From assembly GCA_902510415.1 (NCBI GenBank), contig CABXBH010000003.1:35522-99521 (forward strand): a DNA stretch of 64,000 nt, in the 5' to 3' direction. Made by a program: the position numbers and the translations under genes. The notes beneath the pieces are model-generated. The model made no database searches. It was given only the letters and a program-made list of their open reading frames with translations, and had not been told where the DNA came from. This document shows positions 8,912-17,562 of this stretch, one piece after another. How positions within the stretch are numbered: position 1 is the stretch's first letter; every line of letters begins with the position of its first letter. This stretch comes from an uncultured Bacteroidota bacterium (GTDB lineage: Bacteria > Bacteroidota > Bacteroidia > Flavobacteriales > Flavobacteriaceae).

Positions 8912-11164
8912 ATGCAGAAAAAAATATATTTAATAATCGCTGTTGTATTTATCTCATGTGCAACATATTTAGGAAAGAGTGATAAATTAATAAATTATGT
9001 GGATCCGTTCATAGGCTCTGGTGGTCACGGTCATGTGTTTGTTGGAGCAAATGTGCCATTCGGAGGTGTTCAGGTTGGTCCTACGAATTTTAATAAAGGT
9101 TGGGACTGGTCTTCTTCTTATCATCACACAGACAGTATCGTCAAAGGATTTTGTCATATAAATGTAAGCGGTACAGGAATGTCTGATTTAGGTGAGTTAA
9201 CAATTATGCCTGCGACCGGAAAATTAATGACTGGTGCTGGTACGCAAAATAATCATATGGCAGGATATTCCTCACTTTACTATAAAGACAAAGAACATGC
9301 AAGTGTAGGATATTACAAGGTGCATTTAGAGAGATATGATATTGATGTCGAACTTACAGCAACTGAAAGAGTTGGATTACATAAATATAGATTTCCCAAA
9401 TCTGATCAGTCCAGAGTTATTATTGATCTAGGTGAAGGAAGTGCAGATAGGCCAACAGAAACATATTTAAAAAAAATTAATGATACTCTTTTTCAAGGAC
9501 ACAGATTTTCCTCCGGATGGGCTAGAGACCAAAGAGAATATTTTAGTCTTATAATTTCGAAACCTGTAGATGATTTTATTCTTTACGATAGGCATAAAAA
9601 ATTTAAAGGTGAAGAAAGAAAAGGAGATTACGTGAAAGGGTTTTTAGAATTTTCAACAAGAAGCAATGAGAATATTATGGTTAAAATGGGAATATCTACA
9701 GTAAGCTCAAAAAATGCATTAGAAAATATGATGATTGAGCTACCTCACTGGGATTTTTCGAAGGTTAAAAAAGATGCAGAAAAAAAATGGGAGAAAGAAC
9801 TTTCTAAAATCAAAATTAAAACTGATGAAATAAAGAAAAAAAGAGTCTTTTATACGGCAATGTATCACACGATGATTGCTCCAAACCTATATCATGATTT
9901 AAATGGAGAATACAGAGGGACTGACAAAATAGTTTACAAGGACTCTTCCTTCACTAATTATACATTATTTTCTCTTTGGGATACATATAGAGCAGCTCAC
10001 CCTCTATACACGATAACCCATCCTGAAAGGGTGAGTGATTTTGTTAATTCTATGGTTAAGATATATGAACACCAAGGCAAATTACCCGTTTGGCATCTTC
10101 GCGGAAATGAAACCAACACAATGCCTGGCTACAGCGGTATCCCGGTTGTTATCGATGCTGCTTTAAAGGGGTTTGAAAATATTGATCTTGAAAAAGTATA
10201 TGAAGCAGCAAAAGTAAGCGCCACAGGGGATTTTGAGCCTGGAGTTAAAGATTTAATGGAAAGAGGATATATACCTGCTGATTTTATGGTTGAATCTGTA
10301 GCAAGTAGCATGGAATATGCAATTGGAGATTGGGGTGTAGCACAATTGGCAAAAAAACTTGGTAAAACAGAAGATTATGAATATTTCTTGAACCGATCTA
10401 AGGCTTACAAACAGTACTTCGATCCCGAAACTAGATTTATGAGAGGTAAACTTTCTGACGGTTCGTGGAGAACTCCATTCAATCCAGTTTCAGCTGAACA
10501 TCGAGTAAATGATTATTGTGAAGGAAATGCATGGCAATATCTTTGGCTTGTGCCTCAAGACCCAGAAGGGTTAATAGAATTATTAGGTGGAGATGAAGCA
10601 TTCAATGAAAAATTAGACGAATTGTTTAGTATGTCTTCAGAATTAGGGGATGAAGCCTCAATGGATATTACAGGTTTAATAGGTCAGTATGCTCATGGTA
10701 ATGAACCTAGTCATCATACTACTTACATGTATGCATATTCTGGTGAACATTACAAAATAGCTGATAAAGTTAGATATATAAACAATGAATTATATACTGA
10801 TGAGCCTAACGGGCTTTCTGGTAATGAAGATTGTGGACAAATGTCCGCATGGTATATATTATCTTCAATGGGATTCTATCCTGTAAATCCATCTAATGGA
10901 GCATATGTGTTTGGATCACCTCTTTTTGATGAAGTCTCTTTAAATATTCCTGGTCAAAATAAATTTAAAATTTCGGCTAAGAATAACAGTGACAAAAATA
11001 TTTATATTCAATCCGTTTCACTAAACGGAGAGGATTACAAATATTCTTACATTACTCACAAACAAATTTTAGAGGGAGGTAAGCTTGAATTTGTGATGGG
11101 TCCGAATCCAAATAAAAATTTTGGTACAGAAAAAAAATACAGACCTAAATCTATAGTTTATTAA
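8912..11164 (+). CDS. GH92 family exo-alpha-mannosidase (lipoprotein)
   Basis: 750 residues. The N-terminus has a lipobox (VVFISCATY), so it is probably lipid-anchored. N-terminal GH92 sandwich features (YVDPFIGSGGHGHVFVGANV) lead into the catalytic part with SLWDTYRAAHP, HGNEPSHHTTYMY near residue 594 (HGNEP contributes to the calcium and active-site region in the family) and GNEDCGQMSAWY near residue 636 with the conserved Asp. All key motifs look intact, so it is probably active. It follows the first GH92 gene by ten bases and precedes the third by two, so the three are probably one transcript. Confidence 0.93.
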   Translation: MQKKIYLIIAVVFISCATYLGKSDKLINYVDPFIGSGGHGHVFVGANVPFGGVQVGPTNFNKGWDWSSSYHHTDSIVKGFCHINVSGTGMSDLGELTIMPATGKLMTGAGTQNNHMAGYSSLYYKDKEHASVGYYKVHLERYDIDVELTATERVGLHKYRFPKSDQSRVIIDLGEGSADRPTETYLKKINDTLFQGHRFSSGWARDQREYFSLIISKPVDDFILYDRHKKFKGEERKGDYVKGFLEFSTRSNENIMVKMGISTVSSKNALENMMIELPHWDFSKVKKDAEKKWEKELSKIKIKTDEIKKKRVFYTAMYHTMIAPNLYHDLNGEYRGTDKIVYKDSSFTNYTLFSLWDTYRAAHPLYTITHPERVSDFVNSMVKIYEHQGKLPVWHLRGNETNTMPGYSGIPVVIDAALKGFENIDLEKVYEAAKVSATGDFEPGVKDLMERGYIPADFMVESVASSMEYAIGDWGVAQLAKKLGKTEDYEYFLNRSKAYKQYFDPETRFMRGKLSDGSWRTPFNPVSAEHRVNDYCEGNAWQYLWLVPQDPEGLIELLGGDEAFNEKLDELFSMSSELGDEASMDITGLIGQYAHGNEPSHHTTYMYAYSGEHYKIADKVRYINNELYTDEPNGLSGNEDCGQMSAWYILSSMGFYPVNPSNGAYVFGSPLFDEVSLNIPGQNKFKISAKNNSDKNIYIQSVSLNGEDYKYSYITHKQILEGGKLEFVMGPNPNKNFGTEKKYRPKSIVY

Positions 11165-11166
11165 AA

Positions 11167-13464
11167 ATGAAAAAAGCTGTTATTTTTTATTCGTTATTTT
11201 TTATTTTTTTAATCACAAAAAAAACAATAGCAAGCGAAGATTATGTGAAATATGTAAATCCGTTAATAGGAACCGATACTTCATTTGAACTTTCTAACGG
11301 TAATACATATCCTGCAATTGCAAGACCATGGGGAATGAATTTTTGGACACCTCAGACTGGAAAAATGGGAGATGGATGGGGATACACTTATAAAGCAGAG
11401 CATATAGTTGGGTTTAAGCAGACCCATCAGCCAAGTCCGTGGATAAATGATTATGCTGCATTTTCATTGATGCCTTCTGTTGGAAAATTAGCAGTTCTAG
11501 AAGACGAAAGAAGAGCAAAATTTAATCATGATAATGAGTTAGTAGAACCGCACTTTTATTCGGTAATTCTTGATGAAATTGATACTAAAGTTGAGTTTAC
11601 AGTAACTGAAAGATCTTCGTTTTTTAAATTCCACTTCCCTAAAACTGAAAATGCAAATATTATAATTGATGCATTTTTTAAAAATTCTGAAATAAAAATT
11701 ATTCCAAACGAAAATAAAATAATTGGTATTGCAAAAAATAATTCTGGAGGTGTGCCAGAAAATTTTGCCAATTATTTTGTAATTGAATTCAATCGACCAT
11801 TCAAAAAATCTGGTGTTTGGGATGGAAAAGGTAATATAATTTTAAAAAATCAACTCAAAGGGAAACACGTAGGTGCTTATGTTTCATTTAATACTAATCC
11901 AAATGATGTAATTGAGGTAAAAGTATCGTCTTCTTTTATAAGTCATGAACAAGCTTGGATAAATCTAAAAAGAGAACTTCCTGAAAATAAAAACTTTGAC
12001 GAAATTTTAGCAGAAGGTCGTAAATCGTGGAACGATGAATTGTCAAAAATAAAAGTTGAAACAGAAGATACTCCTTACGGAATTTCAAATAAAACTAAAT
12101 TTTATTCAAGCTTTTATAGAACAATATTATTCCCAAGGCAATTCCATGAATATAATGAAAAAGGTAAGCAAATTCATTACAGCCCATATAATGGAAAAAT
12201 CTTAGCTGGCCCTCTGTACACTGACAATGGATTTTGGGATACGTTTAGAGCTGTATTTCCGTTTTATACAATATTATATCCTGAAAAACTTGGAGAAATA
12301 ATGCAAGGTATTATGGTAAACCCATACAAAGAAAGTGGGTGGTTACCAGAATGGTCAAGTCCAGGACATCGTGATTGTATGATTGGTTCTAACTCAGCTT
12401 CCATTATTGCAGAGGCCTATCTTAAAGGAATAAAAAATTTTGATATAGATACAGCATATAGTGGGATTATCAATAGTTCAGAAAACGAAGGCCCTTTAAG
12501 CTCTGTTGGTAGAAAAGGTGCTTTTGAATATAATAAATTAGGATATATCCCCTTTGATTCTTCAATCAATGAAAACGTAGCTAGGACATTAGAATATGCT
12601 TACAATGACTTTTCAATTTGGAAATTAGCAATTGAATTAGGTCGTCCAAAAACTGAAATAGATTTGTTTGAAAAAAGAGCTAATAATTATAAAAATGTAT
12701 TTGATTCGTCAACAAATTTCATGAGAGGAAAATTGAAAAATGGAAATTTTCAATCTCCTTTTGTTCCTGATGCTTGGGGAGGTGCATTTACGGAAGGAAG
12801 TTCTTGGCATTACACATGGTCTGTTATTCATGACCCACAAGGCCTAATTAATTTAATGGGTAGCAGAGAAGATTTTGTAAAAAAGCTTGATGAAGTATTT
12901 ACATCAGAGCCAACATCAGATTTTTCTTATTATGGATTTAAAATTCATGAAATATTAGAAATGGAATTACTAAACATGGGACAATATGCACATGGTAATC
13001 AACCAATTCAACATGCAATTTATTTTTATAATTATGCTCAAGAACCCTGGAAAACTCAGGAAAAAATAAGATACGTTCTAGATAATCTGTATGGGGATGA
13101 AGCTGATGGTTATTGTGGTGATGAGGATAATGGTCAAACTTCAGCTTGGTTTTTATTTTCCTCTTTAGGATTCTATCCAGTAGCGCCCGTTACAATGGAA
13201 TATATTATTGGTAGCCCACTGTTTAAGCGTGTAGAAATTTCATTACCTAATGGAGAAAAATTTATTATAGATGCGTCACAAAATAATAAAGAAAACATAT
13301 ATGTTAATGATGTTAAGTTTAATGAAATTAGATATAATAAAAATTGGCTACATCATAAAGAATTGATGAAGGGTGGAAGACTAAAATTTAACATGAATAA
13401 AACACCAAATTATGAATGGGGTTCAGCTAAAAATAGTATTCCTTATTCAATGACAAATGAATAA
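11167..13464 (+). CDS. GH92 family exo-alpha-mannosidase, HGNQP subtype
   Basis: 765 residues with a signal peptide ending near TIASED. GH92 landmarks: YVNPLIGTDTSFELSNGNTYP at the N-terminus, DNGFWDTFRAVFP in the middle, HGNQPIQHAIYFYNYAQ near residue 608 and GDEDNGQTSAWF near residue 650. HGNQP replaces the HGNEP seen in the preceding gene. From memory this is a recurring GH92 subtype rather than a defect, often with IQH and PWKTQ following as here. It is the last gene of the glycan locus; 15 bases after its stop a convergent tRNA gene begins. Confidence 0.92.
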   Translation: MKKAVIFYSLFFIFLITKKTIASEDYVKYVNPLIGTDTSFELSNGNTYPAIARPWGMNFWTPQTGKMGDGWGYTYKAEHIVGFKQTHQPSPWINDYAAFSLMPSVGKLAVLEDERRAKFNHDNELVEPHFYSVILDEIDTKVEFTVTERSSFFKFHFPKTENANIIIDAFFKNSEIKIIPNENKIIGIAKNNSGGVPENFANYFVIEFNRPFKKSGVWDGKGNIILKNQLKGKHVGAYVSFNTNPNDVIEVKVSSSFISHEQAWINLKRELPENKNFDEILAEGRKSWNDELSKIKVETEDTPYGISNKTKFYSSFYRTILFPRQFHEYNEKGKQIHYSPYNGKILAGPLYTDNGFWDTFRAVFPFYTILYPEKLGEIMQGIMVNPYKESGWLPEWSSPGHRDCMIGSNSASIIAEAYLKGIKNFDIDTAYSGIINSSENEGPLSSVGRKGAFEYNKLGYIPFDSSINENVARTLEYAYNDFSIWKLAIELGRPKTEIDLFEKRANNYKNVFDSSTNFMRGKLKNGNFQSPFVPDAWGGAFTEGSSWHYTWSVIHDPQGLINLMGSREDFVKKLDEVFTSEPTSDFSYYGFKIHEILEMELLNMGQYAHGNQPIQHAIYFYNYAQEPWKTQEKIRYVLDNLYGDEADGYCGDEDNGQTSAWFLFSSLGFYPVAPVTMEYIIGSPLFKRVEISLPNGEKFIIDASQNNKENIYVNDVKFNEIRYNKNWLHHKELMKGGRLKFNMNKTPNYEWGSAKNSIPYSMTNE

Positions 13465-13469
13465 AATTG

Positions 13470-13544
13470 TCGGGATGACAGGATTTGAACCTGCGACCCC
13501 ACGGCCCCCAGCCGTGTGCGCTAATCGAACTACGCCACATCCCG
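13470..13544 (-). tRNA. tRNA-Pro (anticodon GGG)
   Basis: Read on the minus strand, the segment folds as a standard tRNA: acceptor stem CGGGATG paired with CATCCCG, discriminator A at 13470, anticodon stem CACGG/CCGTG around the loop CTGGGGG (T33, anticodon GGG), and a T arm containing GGTTCAAATCC. The 3' CCA is not encoded (ACA follows instead), as is common in Bacteroidetes. It sits in the gap between the last GH92 gene and the cupin gene, antisense to both. Confidence 0.95.
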
Positions 13545-13568
13545 CTTTAATGAATTTAAATTATCGTT

Positions 13569-13892
13569 ATGATTAAAAAGTTAAATATAAAAAATTTAGA
13601 ACAACGAGAAATAATGCCCGGGTTTCACGGTAGATTTGTAAACGGAGAAAATATTACATGGGCATTTTGGGAAATAGAAAAAGGCTCATCCATACCAGAC
13701 CATAATCACATACATGAGCAAATCATGCATGTTTTAAGTGGAGATTTTAGCTTTACTATTAATGGAATACCTAGTATATTTACAAAAGGTGATACAATAG
13801 TAATTCCATCAAATACACCACATAGAGGAACTGCTTTGACGGATTGTAAAATAATGGATGTTTTTAGTCCTAAAAGAGAAGAATATATATGA
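13569..13892 (+). CDS. small single-domain cupin protein
   Basis: 107 residues with both cupin motifs. Motif 1 has the metal ligands in HNHIHEQ near residues 43-49, followed by a Gly turn (LSGDF). Motif 2 is GDTIVIPSNTPHRG with the last His near residue 88. It has no signal peptide, so it is cytoplasmic. The stop overlaps the start of the downstream SDR gene (ATGA), indicating translational coupling. Small cupins of this shape include KdgF-like enzymes acting on unsaturated uronates, but nothing else here supports uronate metabolism, so the substrate is left open. Confidence 0.8.
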   Translation: MIKKLNIKNLEQREIMPGFHGRFVNGENITWAFWEIEKGSSIPDHNHIHEQIMHVLSGDFSFTINGIPSIFTKGDTIVIPSNTPHRGTALTDCKIMDVFSPKREEYI

Positions 13893-14674
13893 AAATAAAT
13901 CTTAAAAGTAAAAAAGCTCTGGTTGGCGGAAGTAGTAAAGGGCTGGGATATGCTGTAGCAAAACAGCTTGCTATATGTGGAGCTCACGTTACATTAGTTT
14001 CTAGAAATGAATCATTATTAAAAAGTAACATTTTAGAGTTGAAAGAACTCACAGGAATTAAACACGATTACTTAGTTGTTGATTATGATAACAATCTAGA
14101 ATACAAAAAAATAATCAATAAGTTTTTTTCTAAAAATTCTGTAGATATTTTGATAAACAACACTCAAGGTCCACCAGCTGGAGACGTATTAAGTGTTAGC
14201 GAAGTAGATTATGAAAATTCATTTAATCTATTATTTCAGAATACTGTAAATACATCAATGGCTGCTATTAGAGGAATGAAAAAAAAAAACTGGGGTAGGA
14301 TAATTAATATGACATCCGTTTCAGTAAAGGAACCATTGGCATATCTGGCACTTTCAAATACGATTAGATCTGCAGTAACAAGTTGGGGGAAAACCTTGTC
14401 AATAGAATCTGGAAAAAATAATATAACAGTTAATAATATTCTAACTGGGTTTTTTAACACTAAAAGACTGAATCAGCTTAATAGTGAAAAGGCAAAAAAA
14501 TTTAATATCAAAATTGAAGATGTATTTAATAAAATGTCTGAAATGGTACCCCTAAAAAGAATTGGTGAACCAGAAGAATTTGGATATTTAGTTGCTTTTT
14601 TATCTTCAGAATTTGCCAATTATATAAACGGGGCAAATATTCCAATCGATGGAGGTTTGCTTAAATCAATGTGA
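13889..14674 (+). CDS. SDR-fold oxidoreductase-like protein lacking the canonical YxxxK
   Basis: 261 residues with the Rossmann fold of short-chain dehydrogenases: an N-terminal GGSSKGLGYAVA in place of TGxxxGxG, an NNTQGPPAG segment after strand 4 and a C-terminal SSEFANYINGANIPIDGG tail. At the active site the usual Ser-(12 residues)-Tyr-xxx-Lys is replaced: after TSVSVKEPLAYLAL the expected Tyr and Lys positions read Ser and Arg (SNTIR). This matches my memory of a known SDR-like subgroup resembling beta-ketoacyl reductases but without the complete tetrad. It is coupled to the cupin gene by a four-base overlap; they probably act in one small pathway of unknown substrate. Confidence 0.85.
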   Translation: MKINLKSKKALVGGSSKGLGYAVAKQLAICGAHVTLVSRNESLLKSNILELKELTGIKHDYLVVDYDNNLEYKKIINKFFSKNSVDILINNTQGPPAGDVLSVSEVDYENSFNLLFQNTVNTSMAAIRGMKKKNWGRIINMTSVSVKEPLAYLALSNTIRSAVTSWGKTLSIESGKNNITVNNILTGFFNTKRLNQLNSEKAKKFNIKIEDVFNKMSEMVPLKRIGEPEEFGYLVAFLSSEFANYINGANIPIDGGLLKSM

Positions 14675-14678
14675 TTTG

Positions 14679-15386
14679 CTATTCCAAAATTACAGTTCTT
14701 TCTGAAGGATTAAATGGAGTATCAATTAAAGATCCTGATGAATCTATTAGTTCAAGTTTAATTTTAATTTCCCCTTTAGGTAATCCCTCTATGTAATAAG
14801 GTGCCCATTCATCAATTATAAATTCACTATCCTGAATTGTAGCTTTTACTTTATTTCCATTAGCTGAAATCTCAGTGTTAATTAAATAAAAGTCAAGTAA
14901 TAATTTTTGTGTGTCAACTCCCTTATAAGTACCTTTTGGTCTACTGTAGAATAGAAATTCATTATTTAGATCAATTTTGTTATCTCCAATTTGGGTTAAA
15001 ATAAAAGCATTAGGGTTTTTAACTGATTCATGATATGATCTAGATAAAAATGCTAATATGACATTATTTTCTTTTTCTAGATTCTTTGTAAAATTATCTT
15101 CATAGTGAGCTGAATAAGGGCCATTATTTACAATAAAATGGATGTGTTGACCTTTTGCAGAATTTGCTAATTGATAATCGAAGTCTTTTAGTGTCTGCAT
15201 CCCAAGTTCATATTGATTCACATTAAAAGAAAATTTATAGCCTCCGTCAATACTTATTGGGTCGTTCATTTTAAGAACTGAATTAGAATATTCAGGAGAT
15301 CCTTCAACCTTAGTGACAGAAATTTTATTAGGATTATTACAAGAAACCAACAAAATGGCAGCGATAAAAAAATATAGTTTATTCAT
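14679..15386 (-). CDS. predicted lipoprotein of unknown function
   Basis: 235 residues from the preferred ATG at 15386, which gives a clean lipoprotein signal (MNKLYFFIAAILLVSCNN); an upstream in-frame ATG at 15419 would add eleven unhelpful residues and run into the terminator hairpin. The mature part is beta-rich, with GQHIHFIVNNGPYSAHYED near residue 90 and repeated references to strand-turn patterns. I do not recognise the family. It is convergent with the SDR gene, with four bases between stops. Confidence 0.7.
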   Translation of the reverse strand: MNKLYFFIAAILLVSCNNPNKISVTKVEGSPEYSNSVLKMNDPISIDGGYKFSFNVNQYELGMQTLKDFDYQLANSAKGQHIHFIVNNGPYSAHYEDNFTKNLEKENNVILAFLSRSYHESVKNPNAFILTQIGDNKIDLNNEFLFYSRPKGTYKGVDTQKLLLDFYLINTEISANGNKVKATIQDSEFIIDEWAPYYIEGLPKGEIKIKLELIDSSGSLIDTPFNPSERTVILE

Positions 15387-15407
15387 GGTATAATTTAAAA
15401 ATACTAA

Positions 15408-15436
15408 ACAAAAAAACACCCCATTTAGAGGTGTTG
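15408..15436 (-). terminator. rho-independent terminator
   Basis: A six-base stem (AACACC/GGTGTT) with a nine-base loop is followed, on the minus strand, by a run of T residues. It lies just downstream of the 15455-15967 gene and just upstream of the 14679-15386 gene, so it should end the transcript of the former. Confidence 0.75.
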
Positions 15437-15454
15437 TTTTAAAATTTTAAGAAA

Positions 15455-15967
15455 TTACTCTACCGGAGGAGATCCAGGAGGGGGTGGAGGTAACATCATA
15501 TCATAAACAAAAAATCTGTTAACTAATCCGTCAACAATTTCTGCATCAATCATAGAATTCTTTTTTACCTCTTGTCCATCAACTGTTAAGGTCATGCTAT
15601 GACCAACTACAATCCAAGTTGATCCGCTACCTACAGCTTCATATGGAAGTGCCCAATAAATATCCCACATTGGGTTTTCAGCCTCGAACCATGCAGTGAG
15701 AGCCTCAGCATGCATTTCTTTACCGTTTATTGTGCTTCCATCTGGACCAGCAATTGAAATTTTATCTGTTTCCATAGACATAATCGCTTCCATATCTCTT
15801 TCATTATGAGCTTTTATATAGTTTACCCACACGTCTGTGATATCATCTGACCCCACAACGTATTTCTCACCTTCTGCTCCGGTGAAAAATCCTGCTCCTA
15901 CTTGGTCAGCAGGTGAATTACAAGCTGTAAATGTTACAGCTAAAATTAAAATAAATAGTTTTTTCAT
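15455..15967 (-). CDS. NTF2/SnoaL-like lipoprotein
   Basis: 170 residues with a lipobox (FTACNSP). The mature part has the cone-shaped NTF2-like layout: helix DVWVNYIKAHNERDMEAIMSM, then INGKEMHAEALTAWF, then strands ending SMIDAEIVDGLVNRFFVYD. The C-terminus is Pro-rich (MLPPPPPGSPPVE). Such DUF4440/SnoaL-like secreted proteins are common in Flavobacteriia and their roles are mostly unknown. It is monocistronic, with its own terminator at 15408-15436. Two other NTF2-like lipoproteins occur in this window (31847 and 59962). Confidence 0.78.
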   Translation of the reverse strand: MKKLFILILAVTFTACNSPADQVGAGFFTGAEGEKYVVGSDDITDVWVNYIKAHNERDMEAIMSMETDKISIAGPDGSTINGKEMHAEALTAWFEAENPMWDIYWALPYEAVGSGSTWIVVGHSMTLTVDGQEVKKNSMIDAEIVDGLVNRFFVYDMMLPPPPPGSPPVE

Positions 15968-15996
15968 AGTTTATAATTTATTGTGTTAGTATTAAT

Positions 15997-16395
15997 TTAT
16001 TCTTTGTTTTCTCTTCCGATTAACTTGTTGAAAGTTTCAACATCAAATTCATTTCCGTATAGTAATGTAGAAAATCTCTGTATCTCGGCAGCAATTTGAA
16101 TTGCAGCTTTAATTTCTTCATCGTTAGCTCCAGCTTTTTTGGCAAATTCAATCTGAGCTGCTATGCAATATTCGCATCTAATTGCGGCTGAAACAGCAAT
16201 AGCAACCAATCTACCTTCTTTGGCATCAATTGGGCTTTCATCAGACCAAAGCATATTAAACTCATCGAAATATTCCGCTGCCTCTTGAGCCATAAATTCA
16301 GGATACATTACATTCCAAGGCGCTTCTTTTTTTTCTTGTTCTTGACTAAAACTAAAGGTCGTAATTAAGAAACATATTAAAGTTAATTTTTTCAT
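15997..16395 (-). CDS. secreted AhpD/carboxymuconolactone decarboxylase-like protein
   Basis: 132 residues from the ATG at 16395, chosen because it gives a signal peptide (MKKLTLICFLITTFSFSQ); the frame extends to 16455 into the neighbouring terminator. The core is an AhpD-like helical domain with EGRLVAIAVSAAIRCEYC near residues 60-77. The CxxC is intact, but the His usually four positions after the second Cys is Gln (CEYCIAAQ). Secretion and the His replacement make a classical AhpD peroxidase relay doubtful. It is flanked upstream by the strong terminator of the fasciclin gene. Confidence 0.8.
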   Translation of the reverse strand: MKKLTLICFLITTFSFSQEQEKKEAPWNVMYPEFMAQEAAEYFDEFNMLWSDESPIDAKEGRLVAIAVSAAIRCEYCIAAQIEFAKKAGANDEEIKAAIQIAAEIQRFSTLLYGNEFDVETFNKLIGRENKE

Positions 16396-16450
16396 AGTTT
16401 GTATATTAAAAATAAAGAATTTACAATATAGTGAATTAGCTTTTATTTTT

Positions 16451-16480
16451 AACAAAAAAACACCCCATAAAGGGGTGTTT
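16451..16480 (-). terminator. strong rho-independent terminator
   Basis: A perfect nine-base stem (AAACACCCC/GGGGTGTTT) with a five-base loop is followed on the minus strand by seven T residues. It lies 28 bases past the stop of the fasciclin-domain gene and ends that transcript. Confidence 0.88.
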
Positions 16481-16507
16481 CAAATTAAACTGGAAATATT
16501 AAATAGT

Positions 16508-17479
16508 TTACGGTAATACTACAGTATCAATTGCATGTATAATTCCATTATCGGCTTGAACATCAACTAAAATAATATTACTTGTTCTATCATTATTATC
16601 AGTTAATATTCCTTGGCCATTGTCACCGACATTAAATGTCAAATTTCCTCCTCCAGCAGTGCTAAATTCCATGCCGTCAGATAAATTTATAGATAACTGA
16701 TTTGCACCAGCAATTACATGATAAGCTAATACAGCTGATAAAGTTGGTTCGTCTATGTCATTTAAACTACTTAGACCTAGTTCTGAAAGGAGATTTTCAA
16801 ATGCACTATTAACAGGTGCAAATACTGTAAATGGTGAAGATGAAGTTCCTGAAGGTATACTTAATAAACCGACAAAATCTTGTGTAAGATCTTCTCTAGT
16901 TAATGCCTGAACTAAAATATCAAAATTTGGGTCAGCCAAGGCAAATGTTACTACTGAGGGTAATCCAATCACTCCATCAACAATGTGTACAACTCCATTA
17001 CTAGCAATTACATCAGCAGTTGTAACTGATGAAACTCCGTTAAAGGAAACTCCATTATCTGTATTAATGTAGATAGACATATTGGTTTGAGATGCTGAGC
17101 TGATTGCCTGAGTATTTGCATATCCATTGGTCAAAGAGCCTGATTGAACTTCACCACTAATAACATGATTTAATAAAACATTAGTTAATACATCAACAGG
17201 GACATCCTCTAAACTTGAGGCATTTATGCTAGTCAAAAAAGAATCAAATGCATCGTTCGTTGGAGCCAAAACAGTAAATGCGCCAGGTGAACTTAGAGTA
17301 GCATCTAATCCAGTTACTTGTAATGCTGAAACTAATGTACTTAAACTCTCTGTTTGAGAAGCTAAATCAACGATAGAAGAACCCGCACAACAAAGACCAT
17401 CATCATTATCATCACTATCACATGAAATAATAAATAGAGATAAAAATAATATTGGTAAAATTTTAAAATAATTTTTCAT
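16508..17479 (-). CDS. lipoprotein with two fasciclin (FAS1) domains
   Basis: 323 residues from the ATG at 17479, preferred over 17506 because it begins a lipoprotein signal (MKNYFKILPILFLSLFIISC). After an acidic linker (DSDDNDDG) come two FAS1 domains, each with the family's opening (LSTLVSALQVTGLD; FDILVQALTREDL), FTVLAPTNDAF or FTVFAPVNSAF, and a closing I(I/V)HxVDxV motif (GVVHIVDGVIGLP; GIIHAIDTVVLP). FAS1 domains usually mediate cell-surface adhesion. It is a single gene with its own terminator at 16451-16480. Confidence 0.93.
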   Translation of the reverse strand: MKNYFKILPILFLSLFIISCDSDDNDDGLCCAGSSIVDLASQTESLSTLVSALQVTGLDATLSSPGAFTVLAPTNDAFDSFLTSINASSLEDVPVDVLTNVLLNHVISGEVQSGSLTNGYANTQAISSASQTNMSIYINTDNGVSFNGVSSVTTADVIASNGVVHIVDGVIGLPSVVTFALADPNFDILVQALTREDLTQDFVGLLSIPSGTSSSPFTVFAPVNSAFENLLSELGLSSLNDIDEPTLSAVLAYHVIAGANQLSINLSDGMEFSTAGGGNLTFNVGDNGQGILTDNNDRTSNIILVDVQADNGIIHAIDTVVLP

Positions 17480-17562
17480 AATAAATTTTAATGTTAAAAC
17501 ATTCAACAGTCAAATGCCATGCCACAAATTGATATTAATTTTAAGATTATGAAAATTAACTT

